Assembly: GCA_004352715.1 (NCBI GenBank)
Contig: SCFE01000070.1
Location: 1,084,873 to 1,148,872 of the forward strand
DNA: 64,000 bases
Origin: Hofstenia miamia
Lineage: Eukaryota; Xenacoelomorpha; Acoela
Direction of reading: 5' to 3'
The notes below the pieces were generated by a model. That model ran no database searches. It saw only the letters and a program-made list of their open reading frames with translations, and was not told the origin of the DNA. How positions within the stretch are numbered: the first letter of the stretch is position 1; each line of letters starts with the position of its first letter. This document shows, in pieces, positions 1-10,668 of this stretch. A program made the translations under genes and the position numbers.

Positions 1-1105
1 TTCGTCCATGCATTCTCAAATGTTCTACTGTGCTTCTGCTTCATAGACCATTACTAATCGTCCTAATCATTCTGCTCCACGTTCTGCTCCTGCTGCAGCT
101 CCCTCTCCTGTGCCGTCACCTGCGACTGAACAGTCGGGTCCACCGCCTACTCAACGCAATCATCGCCCTCGTCATGTCCTTGGCACTAGTTCTTCCTGTA
201 ATCTGCTCACATCTATATCGGTCGGTTTGCGAATTCTGTTTCTGCTTCTGATGTTGCTGATCACCTCCGTTGCTCCTCTCTCCAATTTGATGACGTCCTT
301 CCCATTCCACCACGTACGGACTCTCCATTCGCCTCCTTTTACATTGTTTGTAATCAAAAGTCTCATCTTGCTCTCATGGATCATGAAGTGTGGTCAGATG
401 GCCTCTTGATCCGATACTACCGTCTCTGTTCCAGTCCAACTGTCTGATCACTCATTTTTTCACTTCAGCCTGTCTGTCAATTGTATTACCCTATCTGCTT
501 GTCCTTCCACTCCTCAATCTGCTCGATCTAAATACCAAGACATGTGGTATTTCCCTTTCTGTATTTCCACCTTCTGATCTTCCTCTTCCTGTGAACTTTT
601 CCCCTCATCATACTCATCTTGGAGTTCAACTTGTTGATAACTTAAATTGGTCTGGTAATATGTCTTTACGTCTCCACAAAGCTAATTCCCCACTCTTTGT
701 CCTCTTCCGCAATGTTCCCTTTAATTCATGGCTGCTGTGAAACTCTCTTTGTTTAAGTCCATTCCTCGTGCTTTCTTCTCTATGTTGGTGGCCTTCCCAT
801 TCCTTATTCCACTCTATGGAACATTTCCAGAAGCGTGCCTTGCCATACAAAGAAGTCCTTCTCAAATTCTCCACTCTCCCGCTGCCTGTGATCTCGTCCT
901 GTTCAATCAACAGCTCACATGCATCACTCGCTCTGGCGATGTTGTCACTTTCTCCATCCGTCGTTCCAAAAAACATTGCACCCTTCACTCATTTTTCAAT
1001 TATGCTTGTTCTGCTGCTAATTACATCTTGATTCTCAACCTTCCAACAGCAATTGCTTTCTTTTCCCCGTCGCCGAGCTTCAAGAAATCTTTGATGTTTT
1101 TCCGC
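1..1105 (+). mobile_element. Non-LTR retrotransposon (LINE) fragment, RT C-terminal part, broken
   Basis: Plus-strand frames around 560-1040 read as the region downstream of the RT palm in a LINE: a segment with LGVQLVDNLNWSGNMSLRL, then [11 protein letters not shown] and an HSFFNYAC tail. The same protein stretch, better preserved, recurs at 11118-11837, so this is a dispersed repeat. The reading frame shifts near 740 and again near 880, with internal deletions, so the copy is dead. Bases 1-400 are C/T-rich and open in several frames, and I could not assign them. The element meets an oppositely oriented LINE near 1105-1130. The exact LINE clade is not determined. Confidence 0.7.
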
Positions 1106-1422
1106 TTTGCTGAGCCCTTCACCAATTTTGCCTACTCTTCCATCTGCTCCTCCCACTTTGGTACTCCCAACTTCTCCAAGTATCTCTTATGCTTTTTACT
1201 CACTACTCGTACTACTACCGGGACTACTTCAACCTTCCTTAACTTCCACAGCCTTTCTATTTTCTCTGCCAACTCCCTGTACTTGTCTATTTTCTCTTTC
1301 TCCTTGCTTTCTATATTCCTGTCCTTAGGTACTGCTATGTCTATCACTGTTCCCAATCTTTTCTCTTTGTCTACCACTACTATGTCTGGCCTCCGTGCTT
1401 CTATCACCTTGCTTGTCTGTAT

Positions 1423-2422
1423 NNNNNNNNNNNNNNNNNNNNNNNNNNNNNNNNNNNNNNNNNNNNNNNNNNNNNNNNNNNNNNNNNNNNNNNNNNNNNN
1501 NNNNNNNNNNNNNNNNNNNNNNNNNNNNNNNNNNNNNNNNNNNNNNNNNNNNNNNNNNNNNNNNNNNNNNNNNNNNNNNNNNNNNNNNNNNNNNNNNNNN
1601 NNNNNNNNNNNNNNNNNNNNNNNNNNNNNNNNNNNNNNNNNNNNNNNNNNNNNNNNNNNNNNNNNNNNNNNNNNNNNNNNNNNNNNNNNNNNNNNNNNNN
1701 NNNNNNNNNNNNNNNNNNNNNNNNNNNNNNNNNNNNNNNNNNNNNNNNNNNNNNNNNNNNNNNNNNNNNNNNNNNNNNNNNNNNNNNNNNNNNNNNNNNN
1801 NNNNNNNNNNNNNNNNNNNNNNNNNNNNNNNNNNNNNNNNNNNNNNNNNNNNNNNNNNNNNNNNNNNNNNNNNNNNNNNNNNNNNNNNNNNNNNNNNNNN
1901 NNNNNNNNNNNNNNNNNNNNNNNNNNNNNNNNNNNNNNNNNNNNNNNNNNNNNNNNNNNNNNNNNNNNNNNNNNNNNNNNNNNNNNNNNNNNNNNNNNNN
2001 NNNNNNNNNNNNNNNNNNNNNNNNNNNNNNNNNNNNNNNNNNNNNNNNNNNNNNNNNNNNNNNNNNNNNNNNNNNNNNNNNNNNNNNNNNNNNNNNNNNN
2101 NNNNNNNNNNNNNNNNNNNNNNNNNNNNNNNNNNNNNNNNNNNNNNNNNNNNNNNNNNNNNNNNNNNNNNNNNNNNNNNNNNNNNNNNNNNNNNNNNNNN
2201 NNNNNNNNNNNNNNNNNNNNNNNNNNNNNNNNNNNNNNNNNNNNNNNNNNNNNNNNNNNNNNNNNNNNNNNNNNNNNNNNNNNNNNNNNNNNNNNNNNNN
2301 NNNNNNNNNNNNNNNNNNNNNNNNNNNNNNNNNNNNNNNNNNNNNNNNNNNNNNNNNNNNNNNNNNNNNNNNNNNNNNNNNNNNNNNNNNNNNNNNNNNN
2401 NNNNNNNNNNNNNNNNNNNNNN
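1423..2422. other. Assembly gap, exactly 1000 N
   Basis: The run is exactly 1000 N, the usual placeholder for a gap of unknown size. It probably hides the RT core of the minus-strand LINE. Any reading frame drawn through it is meaningless. Confidence 0.98.
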
Positions 2423-2510
2423 CTTTTTCCTTCCTCCATTCTTCCAACATTCTCTTCCTGTAACCCCTCTCATCTGGCCTGCTTCCTTCGTAACACTCCA
2501 GTGCTGTTCT

Positions 2511-2766
2511 GTTCTACTCATCTGTCCATTTATGCTGTCGTCCATGGTCTGTGTGGATCCTATCTACCACTTCTCTAGTCCACACTCCCAATTGTGGAGT
2601 CCGCATGACCGGAGATTCTTCGCACCCTCTGACCATTTAAGGCCTGTCGGGGACTGAGGGCCTTTTCTTTCGTTGTCACTTTCATATTAGGAAAGGGTCG
2701 GGGTAGGGCTAGAACCCGGGTCTTCGCTGTCCCAGTTTCGCGTTCTACCCCTTGGCCACTGGGGCC

Positions 2767-2800
<34 letters not shown>

Positions 2801-2801
2801 T
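2511..2801 (-). repeat. Repeat unit 1: tRNA-like head plus LINE 5' leader
   Basis: Reading on the minus strand the unit runs: (AAT)n, tRNA-like head, a ~170-base spacer beginning with CCTAATATGAAAGTGAC, then the start of the LINE Myb-like block. A second copy, differing by several substitutions and one-base indels, occupies 2820-3108. The join between them is the single N at 2819, so the tandem arrangement may be an assembly product. Confidence 0.7.
2694..2768 (-). promoter_or_regulatory. tRNA-like Pol III head (SINE or LINE 5' promoter), copy 1
   Basis: On the minus strand the sequence contains TGGCCAAGGGGTAGAACG, a good A-box, and GGGTTCTAGCCC, a B-box with one deviation, spaced as in a tRNA. 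It starts GGGCCCCAGTGGCCAAG and ends near GACCC. It lies directly after an (AAT)n tract on the minus strand and upstream of the LINE N-terminal block. It is not a functional tRNA gene: there is no convincing anticodon stem and no CCA-side pairing I could confirm. It is either the head of a tRNA-derived SINE or a Pol III-type promoter at the LINE 5' end. Confidence 0.65.
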
Positions 2802-2819
2802 CAGGAACCAATTAACAAN

Positions 2820-3108
2820 TGTTCTGTTCTGCTCATCTGTCCATTTATGCCGTCGTCCATTGGTCTGTGTGGATCCTATGCTACCACTTCTCGAGTCCAC
2901 ACTCCCGATTGTGGAGTCTGCCTGACCGGAGATTGTTCGCACCCTCTGAACATTTAAGGCCTGCGGGTGACTGAGGGCCTTTTCTTTTGTTGTCACTTTC
3001 ATATTAGGAAAGGGTCGGGGCAGGGCTCGAACCCGGGTCTTCGCGGTCCCAGTTTCGCGTTCTACCACTTGGCCACTGGGGCCCATTATTATTATTATTA
3101 TTATTATT
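2820..3108 (-). repeat. Repeat unit 2: tRNA-like head plus LINE 5' leader
   Basis: Second copy of the unit at 2511-2801 in the same orientation. It ends at the single N (2819), where the LINE block is cut after NRT. The flanking (ATT)n tract is at 3085-3108. Confidence 0.7.
3011..3084 (-). promoter_or_regulatory. tRNA-like Pol III head, copy 2
   Basis: On the minus strand an A-box-like TGGCCAAGTGGTAGAACG and a consensus B-box GGGTTCGAGCCC are present, both closer to consensus than in copy 1. The order is again (AAT)n, then tRNA-like head, then spacer, then the LINE block HKWTDEQNRT, which here lacks the in-frame stop seen in copy 1. Confidence 0.68.
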
Positions 3109-3220
3109 AAGTGCAAAAAGCGCTTGGACTGTCCCTATTATTATTCTTCTTTCACAATGCATCTATTAAACATCAAGAATACTTTGACTAGATCTTTTAG
3201 TTGCCAGTGGAATCTGCAGG

Positions 3221-4980
3221 ATGACCAAGCTTTTTAGGACAATCAAAGACCTTTCTTCTTCTGTTGAGGTAGACAAGATCAATTTGCTGTCTAGTTATGA
3301 ATTCGGCAATACTAATGATTGTTATAAATATCTGCATTCGCTAAGCTCTACCTCTTCCCTACCCAGTATCCTGAATTACAAGGAAAAAGACATCTCTGAC
3401 GATATTGACAAGGCAAATTGTTTCAATGAATTTTTTTGTTCCTGCATTTAGACCGGCTTTAGTTGTACAATGCCCGGCTGTCAAAAATGATCCCACTATT
3501 ATTTTCTTGATGATATTCCTTTATCGACCGAGTTGTCTGCGATTTACTCAATCAGTGCGGCAACTCTATGTCAACTGAGTGTGACAACATTCCATCTTTT
3601 GTTCTGGCATTTAATGGCCATTTTTAAACGTACTGGTTTATTATTTATTTATGTCCATCCTATCGACGGCTGTGTGCTTGGAATTCTTCTCTGATTACCT
3701 AAATTCCGAAATCAGGTTCTCTGAATATGATAATGAACTACCGTCCTATCAGTATACTTCCCAAACTTTCTCTTATATTTGAGGGAACTTTATTTATTTT
3801 TATCTATCCACGTGTCATGACGAACATTTCTATAAGCATCCGCATGGGTTTATGAGATGAAGAAGTACCGTCACTCCATTAGTTGCCTATCTTGACTTCC
3901 TTTTACAGAAAACTCTATAACTTTGGTTTTGACCAAAAGTTTTTAATGCTGTTTTATTCTTATCTTACCGGCCGTCTTCAGGCTGTAAAGGTTGGTTCTT
4001 ATTTTTCTACCCTTCCGCCTGTTACACCGGGCTCTCCCCAGGGCAGTGTTCTGGGACCGCATTTATTTTTAATGCTTATTAATGATCTTCCCGATGTTAT
4101 TCATTTCTCAAAATATTTTATTTTTGTTGACGATTTCAAACTGGTTAATTTTATTTCTGCTGAGGTACTGCAGTCCGACATCAACAAACTCTTCCTCTGG
4201 TCCTCATCGAATTTACTAGATTTTCATCCAACACTCCTGATTTCTCTCTTACATTAAACGACGGAGGAAATTCTAGATCTCGGTGTTTTTATTCGCAGTA
4301 ATTTAAAATGGGATAAGCACATAGCTGCCAAACATGGAAAATATAATCAGGCGCTACACTTTATAAAGCTTTCTTTCCCGAGAAATGCACCTTCATACCT
4401 TAAACACAAACTTGTAAATCTTGCGTCATGTCCATACTACTTTATTGAGTCTGAAGTCACTTGAATCTTTCCATAAGAGAGCCCTAATCTAGATAGCTGG
4501 AAAGAAAGACTATAAGAACCTGTTAATTCAGCTGGGAGAATTGCCTATTTGTTGCCAGCTTATATTGTCCGATCTGATTCTAATGTGGAAAATTGTAAAT
4601 AACAAAGTCGATCTGGCTATTCCTTCTTCCATCACTTTCTACGTCCGTAGTTATGCAGATTCTTCCGATAGTCCTCTGTTTCAGCTTCCAAGGACGACCG
4701 CGTTCATCACAAACAACTGGTTCTCCATTAGAACCGTTACTGCTGCAAACGAACTCTTAAAGCGTGGAGTTATTTCCTTCACGTGGCCCTTGGACAAATA
4801 CAGCACTCAAAGCATATCTTTCTGCCATGGTCATCTCTTATCTTAACTCTGATGTTACGTGTACTTTTTATATAAAGTGTCGCTCTTAATTTTGTGCCTT
4901 GCTATTTATTTATGTTAATGTAACTTCTCCATTAGGGAATACATAATAATAATACTAATAATAATTTCATTGTGAGTTGT
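3221..4980 (+). mobile_element. CR1/jockey-like LINE reverse transcriptase remnant
   Basis: Plus-strand pieces line up in RT order across several frames. At 3221-3451 there is the pre-RT block with YLHSLSSTSSLPSILN and FNEFFCS. At 3883-4257 there is RT palm sequence with GSPQGSVLGPHLFLMLINDL, and FVDDFK in place of the usual Y-A-D-D. At 4270-4400 there is DLGVFIRSNLKWDKHI. At 4541-4846 there is the C-terminal tail with DLILMWKIVNNKVD and WFSIRTVTAANELL. Frameshifts and stops separate these blocks, so it is a pseudogene. An (AAT)-rich tail at 4945-4965 may mark the 3' end. It belongs to a different subfamily from the elements at 1-1105 and 11118-11837. Confidence 0.8.
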
Positions 4981-5545
4981 TTGAATTGACTAAAATTTTA
5001 TCAAATCCAAATGCCGATTTTCTTAGTGATACTTGATTTAATTAAATTTAAAATGTATTTTAGGTTGGCGCTAAATGTATTGGAAAATATTTTTACTGCA
5101 CGAAATACATTTATCCATTGTCCTTAAATATGTACTGCGTGCTACGAATTTGGTTAATTATGCAAAGTTACTGGTCTATATCGATTATTGTTTACACTTT
5201 TTACGTATAATATATTGCATTTCTTATCGTTTTTTACCCTGCTTTAGTGTTTATTTTATCCACGTGTTCCGCGTGCACCCTATTATATACCTCCGCCGCG
5301 TTTTGTTTGTAAGTAAGATATTGATACTCTCATTCTATTTCTAATTTTATCGCGGAAGCAATGTTCTTAATAAAATTTCTTGGCATTGTCTAGTAATCGT
5401 GATCATGATGTGACGCTGATAGAATATTTCATTTCTCTACAAATTTACATATGCGATCAAGCAATTTATTAAATTAAACTCTATAATCTATACGACTTAA
5501 TATGAAATTTCTAAACATATTTATTTACTTCATTAAATGTTTTAG
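4981..5545. other. Upstream region of the SIDT gene, no feature recognised
   Basis: AT-rich sequence between the LINE remnant and the splice acceptor at 5541-5545. I see no clear promoter element. The open frame at 5075-5344 has no recognisable protein similarity or coding character. Confidence 0.4.
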
Positions 5546-5550
5546 GTTTC

Positions 5551-5685
5551 ATGAAGTTCTTGATATTTCTTTTAGTTTTGCATGTTAGCTATTGTAAAGA
5601 TGCTGTAATCAATGAAACCTATGAAGGAATGGTTTCTACTGAAACTATATCATTTGTTTTTAAACCAGAGAATATTCCTGATTGG
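5551..5685 (+). CDS. SIDT: SIDT exon 1: signal peptide and N-terminus
   Basis: Begins ATG ([15 protein letters not shown], a clear signal peptide). Continues with [18 protein letters not shown], matching the family's N-terminal strand, and ends at TGG before GTAAGC, phase 0. A good acceptor (TTTTAG, ending 5545) lies five bases before the ATG, so a 5' UTR exon or a trans-spliced leader is likely upstream. Confidence 0.85.
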
Positions 5686-6708
5686 GTAAGCATCAAACAT
5701 ATTTATTTCCATATAATTTACACATAGATCCTTAAATTTAAATAGTATTATAGTAATAGAGATCATGAACAAAGCAGGACACATTCTCAATAAAATACAA
5801 CAAAATTCTAAAACGTATTTCAATTGAATATAATGCTAATTGAATTTTCTATATTCAGAGTAATTGATGAAAATATTATTACACTACCGAAAAACTATAT
5901 CAACAACCAATTAAGATATAATTGGCAACAGCAACTTAATTAATAGAATTTTTAAACTATAATTTAACATTGTTATTCATTACTCATAATTTAGCTTATA
6001 ATTGAGATTATAATTTTAATTAATAATTTACTCAATAAATGTAAGATATTTGAAGCAAAATCACTATTCCTCAACTATTTATCCCCTTCAAATCTAGTGA
6101 TTTTTTTTAGTTATATTTTATTATATTTTGTAAATTGTTTGAGCAAATAAATTGTATTATATAGTTGAAGAATACTTGTAACTTTAACCCTTTACCTGCC
6201 ACCGTTTCTAAGTTTTTTATCTGCAAGTGATGCAGTTTTCCATGAAAAATCCAACTTTTTCCGTTTTCTTTTTTGATTAGTTTTCTATGAAATTAAGCAT
6301 ATAGTTTGTAAAAAAATATGAGCCTTTATAAATTAAAAAAATTTGCTTTATAGCTCAATTCCATGAATTTTCAAACTTAACATCTTTTCTTCTACTTATG
6401 ATCTATTTTAATTGCTTCTCCGCCATTTACTTTGCACTGATTTGGCATAATTGAGAAAACTGAAATTTGGTTTGTGGTTTCTTTCAAATTCAAAATCGTC
6501 GTGAATCAGAATCGAGAACTTGTTGGGAAATTGTCTATTATTAATAGAAATTCAATAAAAAATACGATTGCTCCGTTACACTTAGAGTTCATCCATATAT
6601 ATATATATATATANNNNNNNNNNNNNNNNNNNNNNNNNNNNNNNNNNNNNNNNNNNNNNNNNNNNNNNNNNNNNNNNNNNNNNNNNNNNNNNNNNNNNNN
6701 NNNNNNTA

Positions 6709-6743
<35 letters not shown>

Positions 6744-9700
6744 CTTTGCTATCTTTTTTATATAGAATTTTTTCATTAATCCAATAAAAATCAATTTTAA
6801 TAACCTGATGGGCCATTCTACCAGGCCCCCGTGCGTAAGCTACTGTAATTGACAATTGATGACCTGCTTCTCCTGTATCAGTTTTGCCCATACCCGTATA
6901 TTCAATTTACAACAACCAATGCATTAATTACTATAACTATAACACACAATAATAATTATACAAAATTGAAAATCATTTCCATTTCCAACATATGATCAGT
7001 AACTTGATTTTCTTCTCACCTAACAGATAACTTCATTTGGCTGTGAGTAGGGATTTAGGACAGGAACCTAGTATAAAAGTCCCCACGCCATCAGCTAATT
7101 TTTAAAATATATTATTAAGATTTTTAACAATGGTCGAGACTAGGGCTAAGTTCAATCAAAAAATATCCTGGCATGTCCGGATTTGCATTAATTTAATCAT
7201 GTCCGGATTTATTCGGATTAACGGTCATATTTCCGCAGTAATAATTTCTCATATTTTTCATTAAATTACTTCTGCAGACATGTGTCAATAGTAAGTCAAC
7301 CAGCAGTTTTTTTCTTCCTCCGCACACAATCTGCAAAGCTTTAATTTAGAAGATCCTCTCATTCACTATCTTGTGAAAAGTAATGCTTGGAATAACACAA
7401 TGTAGTGCAATCTCGTTACGTTACAATAGTATTTTGTGTTCCGCTTACGCTTATCTAGAAAATTAAATATTTATTGAATGTGAACTGAAAAAGTTAAACG
7501 AGGAAGCGCGTTTCAATATTTTTCTATCTCGGAGGCAACCTAGAATGGTTTCATTTCCATTGCTTAAGCAAAATCTAAATTTAGTGATGATAAAACTGTA
7601 TGACGAAAAAATCGTTAGTTGCAGGGATGGTAATTACATCGATAACAAGCTGAAATAAAAAGACATCATTGCAAAAAAAACCAATTGTAATGCAATCAAC
7701 AATATAAAGCTTGCGAAAGAGACCTAAAACTACATTTACATCTTTTGTCGAAATGCTTTGCGAATTTTTGCTTAACTGAGAAAATTTCAAAATCGACCCC
7801 AATGCATGAAGATATTGATACACAATTGACATTAAAGCACTGTTAAAATTAATGATGATTATAATGTTGGTGTAATCAGGGATTTAGTTTTCAATTTCTA
7901 CTGTAGATTTTTTTATCCGGATTTAACTTGATCTTAATTTTATCCTGCCCTGATTATGCTGTCCGAACTCAGCCATAGACGAGACCCAAATATTTTTGTT
8001 CGACTTGAGTCGCACATGGCAAGCAAAGGATTTATGCAAAAATTTCAGTGCTTTGGTTTATCTTCAAGAGTAGTTAAATCTATTAATGATTATTTTCTGA
8101 AAAGCACACTTGTTAGGTACTTCAATATCAACACACATATATATATATATATATATATTTTAAGTTGTATGAAATGGTATAAGCTGATTACTTGAATTGG
8201 AAAATCTTTGAATCCGTCGTTTTTATCTAAGATTATGTTGAATTTATACAAATAATATTTTAGTCAATGATTCGTCTTGTTATATCTTCAAATGTTCTAG
8301 ACGCCCATTCACTTTATGTTGTTGTTCGTACTGCAAAGGATATTGAATCGTTCACTCTTCCTTTAAACATTGAGAATCGGTTGGATTTTATTTTATTAAC
8401 AGTTTCTTCTCATTTAAATGTCATTAACAAAAACGGGATTATGAAGTGTCACTTTTTCTCCTTTTCCACATTGGCGAATATCTTTTTTTGACTTTGAACA
8501 AATTTTTATAAAAATACGAAATACTATAAAAACACATAATCTAAAAAATCTAAATCGACAATTATAATTTGTCCTCCAATTGCCTATCCGTGCTTGTATC
8601 AATTTCTTGGGAAGTTTCTCTTAATTTCTTTTTATCTTATGCAATATGAAGCAGAAAGATTATTTATGCATTTTAAGATCTGCAGAAAAGGCTTGCTGAT
8701 TGTTACTTGCCTTTAGGTTTTTCACAAGCTTTGAAAATGATATTTGCACAAAATCTGAATTCAGTGTGGACATTTCTGCGTCACCCATTTCGAACATATC
8801 AGTACCATATGTTTTGAAGACGTCTCTCGATAGTTATGCAATTGTTAATTGGCAAGTGTATTTCTACCAATATTTTATGTATAACTTGGGAAAACCCATA
8901 GAAGTTTAAATAGCCTTTACTTTTTGAAATGTAAAGAATAATTATTTAATGTTTCAATAATCTATTTTAGGAACACTGAATTTACAGTATCTCCAAATAA
9001 GCCTCACTCATTTCTTGTCGATCAAAGTCAACTTTCAAGTAGTTCCAAGTTTTTGTTTGTTAAAGTTGAGTCAGACGATGATCACTGTGCCATGGCAATC
9101 ATACAGAATAAAGTTGTGAGTATTTCGTTACTAATGCAAACAGTTTATGTTCTTTAAATATTTTTACAAATGTCATCAATCTACAAAGTTTGCTTTAACA
9201 GATTCCTGCGACGAACTGCAAATACTACTTGTCGCATATTTTTTGTGTTTTTGAATTTTTTGGTTTTCGATGACGTTTTTCGAAATTTACATCTAGTGAG
9301 GTGAATCGATTCATCCATTCTGACCGTTTTGGTACTAAAAGTATTTTGCACTTTCTAACATCAAAAGACTGGTTAATAAATTCTACACCACTGACAGTGT
9401 TGAGCAGTAAAAATCACCACGTCCTTCGTTATCAGATGCAGTACTGTTGAGGATTCATTAATTCTTAGGTTTCTGGCTTTAAAATCGAGAGTGTTTATCG
9501 CATTCTTCGCAACAAAATTATTTGGGCAATTAATGATAATAATTGTGTTTAAAATTAATGTAACAAACACAACTGTAACGATTTTTGCAAAAATGAGCAC
9601 ATCAAAATTCTTTCCCGTATATTATATCATTTCGACTGACGATAAATGGAAAAATATAATGTTCTTTCATTATTTTTAGTTTGCACATCATTTGTCAATA

Positions 9701-10632
9701 CGATAACTAGTATTTGCGTATTTGTACCGTTTCCCTCTTTAGGAGGTCGGCATCATCTACAAAAGCCAGTGTTATGTGCATTGTTAACCGGCTATTTACA
9801 AATCTGTAATTACAAACTGTTTTAATGAAACAAAAACAGATTGTGAATAGCATTGCATGCCTAATAAAACTCAAGCAATATAATTTGACGAGGAAATTTT
9901 AAATGCTCTCACGTGAAAAGACACATTTTGTTTTTGTTGTAACAGGGTCCAACTTTCGTCGTTGCGCTATAAACCAGCTCAAATACCTCTGTTAGTCAAC
10001 AGCACTTTAGTGTTGAGTTTAAACAGCATCATTTTATTAAGAGCGTTTTTATCATTATATGCACGTTGCAACCTTGANATCATCTCAGCATGTTAACTAA
10101 TCATGTAATAAGTTTTAAAACACAAATATAACTAGTCCGTCAAAAAGTAGTGAATCAATGCCACTTGTCCACTACTTTGGGTTTTACTATAATGACATAT
10201 ATTTATTGTTAAAGATCCAACACAAAATAGTGCAATTAATATATTTAGAAGGCTTTCTGATATATATAATTAGTTTGACATCTGTCTAAAAATACTATAT
10301 TTGGATGACTTTATCTCTATACATTATAGTATTCTTCTTTGTCTTTCTCTTCTCTTTGAATTTTTACAAAATTTATTTTCAAATAGGCTCAATTGTACGC
10401 AATTTTTGGAAAACTTTACAATCATAGTTATTATTGCATGTTATTAATGTTATTGTTTGTTAAATTTGCTGTTTTTTCCAAAAAATTTTTAAAATGTTTG
10501 CTAATAATAATTTAGTATTTTTACGAAAAATATTTAGCGGCGCTATAATAGTTCATATATTCAGTGCCACTATAATAGTCCAAAAAATGATATTCAGAGG
10601 CGCTATGAAATGTCCAAGGTATTCAGCGGCGC

Positions 10633-10668
<36 letters not shown>

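Larger units (their letters stand above)
1106..2930 (-). mobile_element. Minus-strand LINE with both conserved ends, middle lost in a gap
   Basis: On the minus strand, left of the gap (stop at 1132), the protein reads ARRPDIVVVDKEKR then DIAVPKDRNIESKEKEKIDK, with a tail rich in VVPVVV and KYLEKLG. That is the conserved C-terminal segment found after the RT in a widespread group of animal LINE polyproteins. Right of the gap, minus strand from about 2536 to 2423, the protein reads HKWTDE-stop-NRTALECYEG then RGYRKRMLEEW, which matches the Myb-like WTxEEN / RGYRKRM N-terminal block of the same group. One in-frame TAG interrupts this block. A second copy of its start is at 2820-2900. Order and orientation agree with one element spanning the gap. 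RT motifs are not visible, so activity cannot be judged, and the stop argues against it. Confidence 0.7.

Noticed and set aside
728-2578. Very long open frames crossing 1423-2422 and the other N runs
   Set aside because: They exist only because N codons do not translate as stops.
2694-3084. Genuine tRNA genes on the minus strand
   Set aside because: A and B boxes are present, but no convincing anticodon arm or acceptor pairing was found, and they are embedded in a repeat unit.
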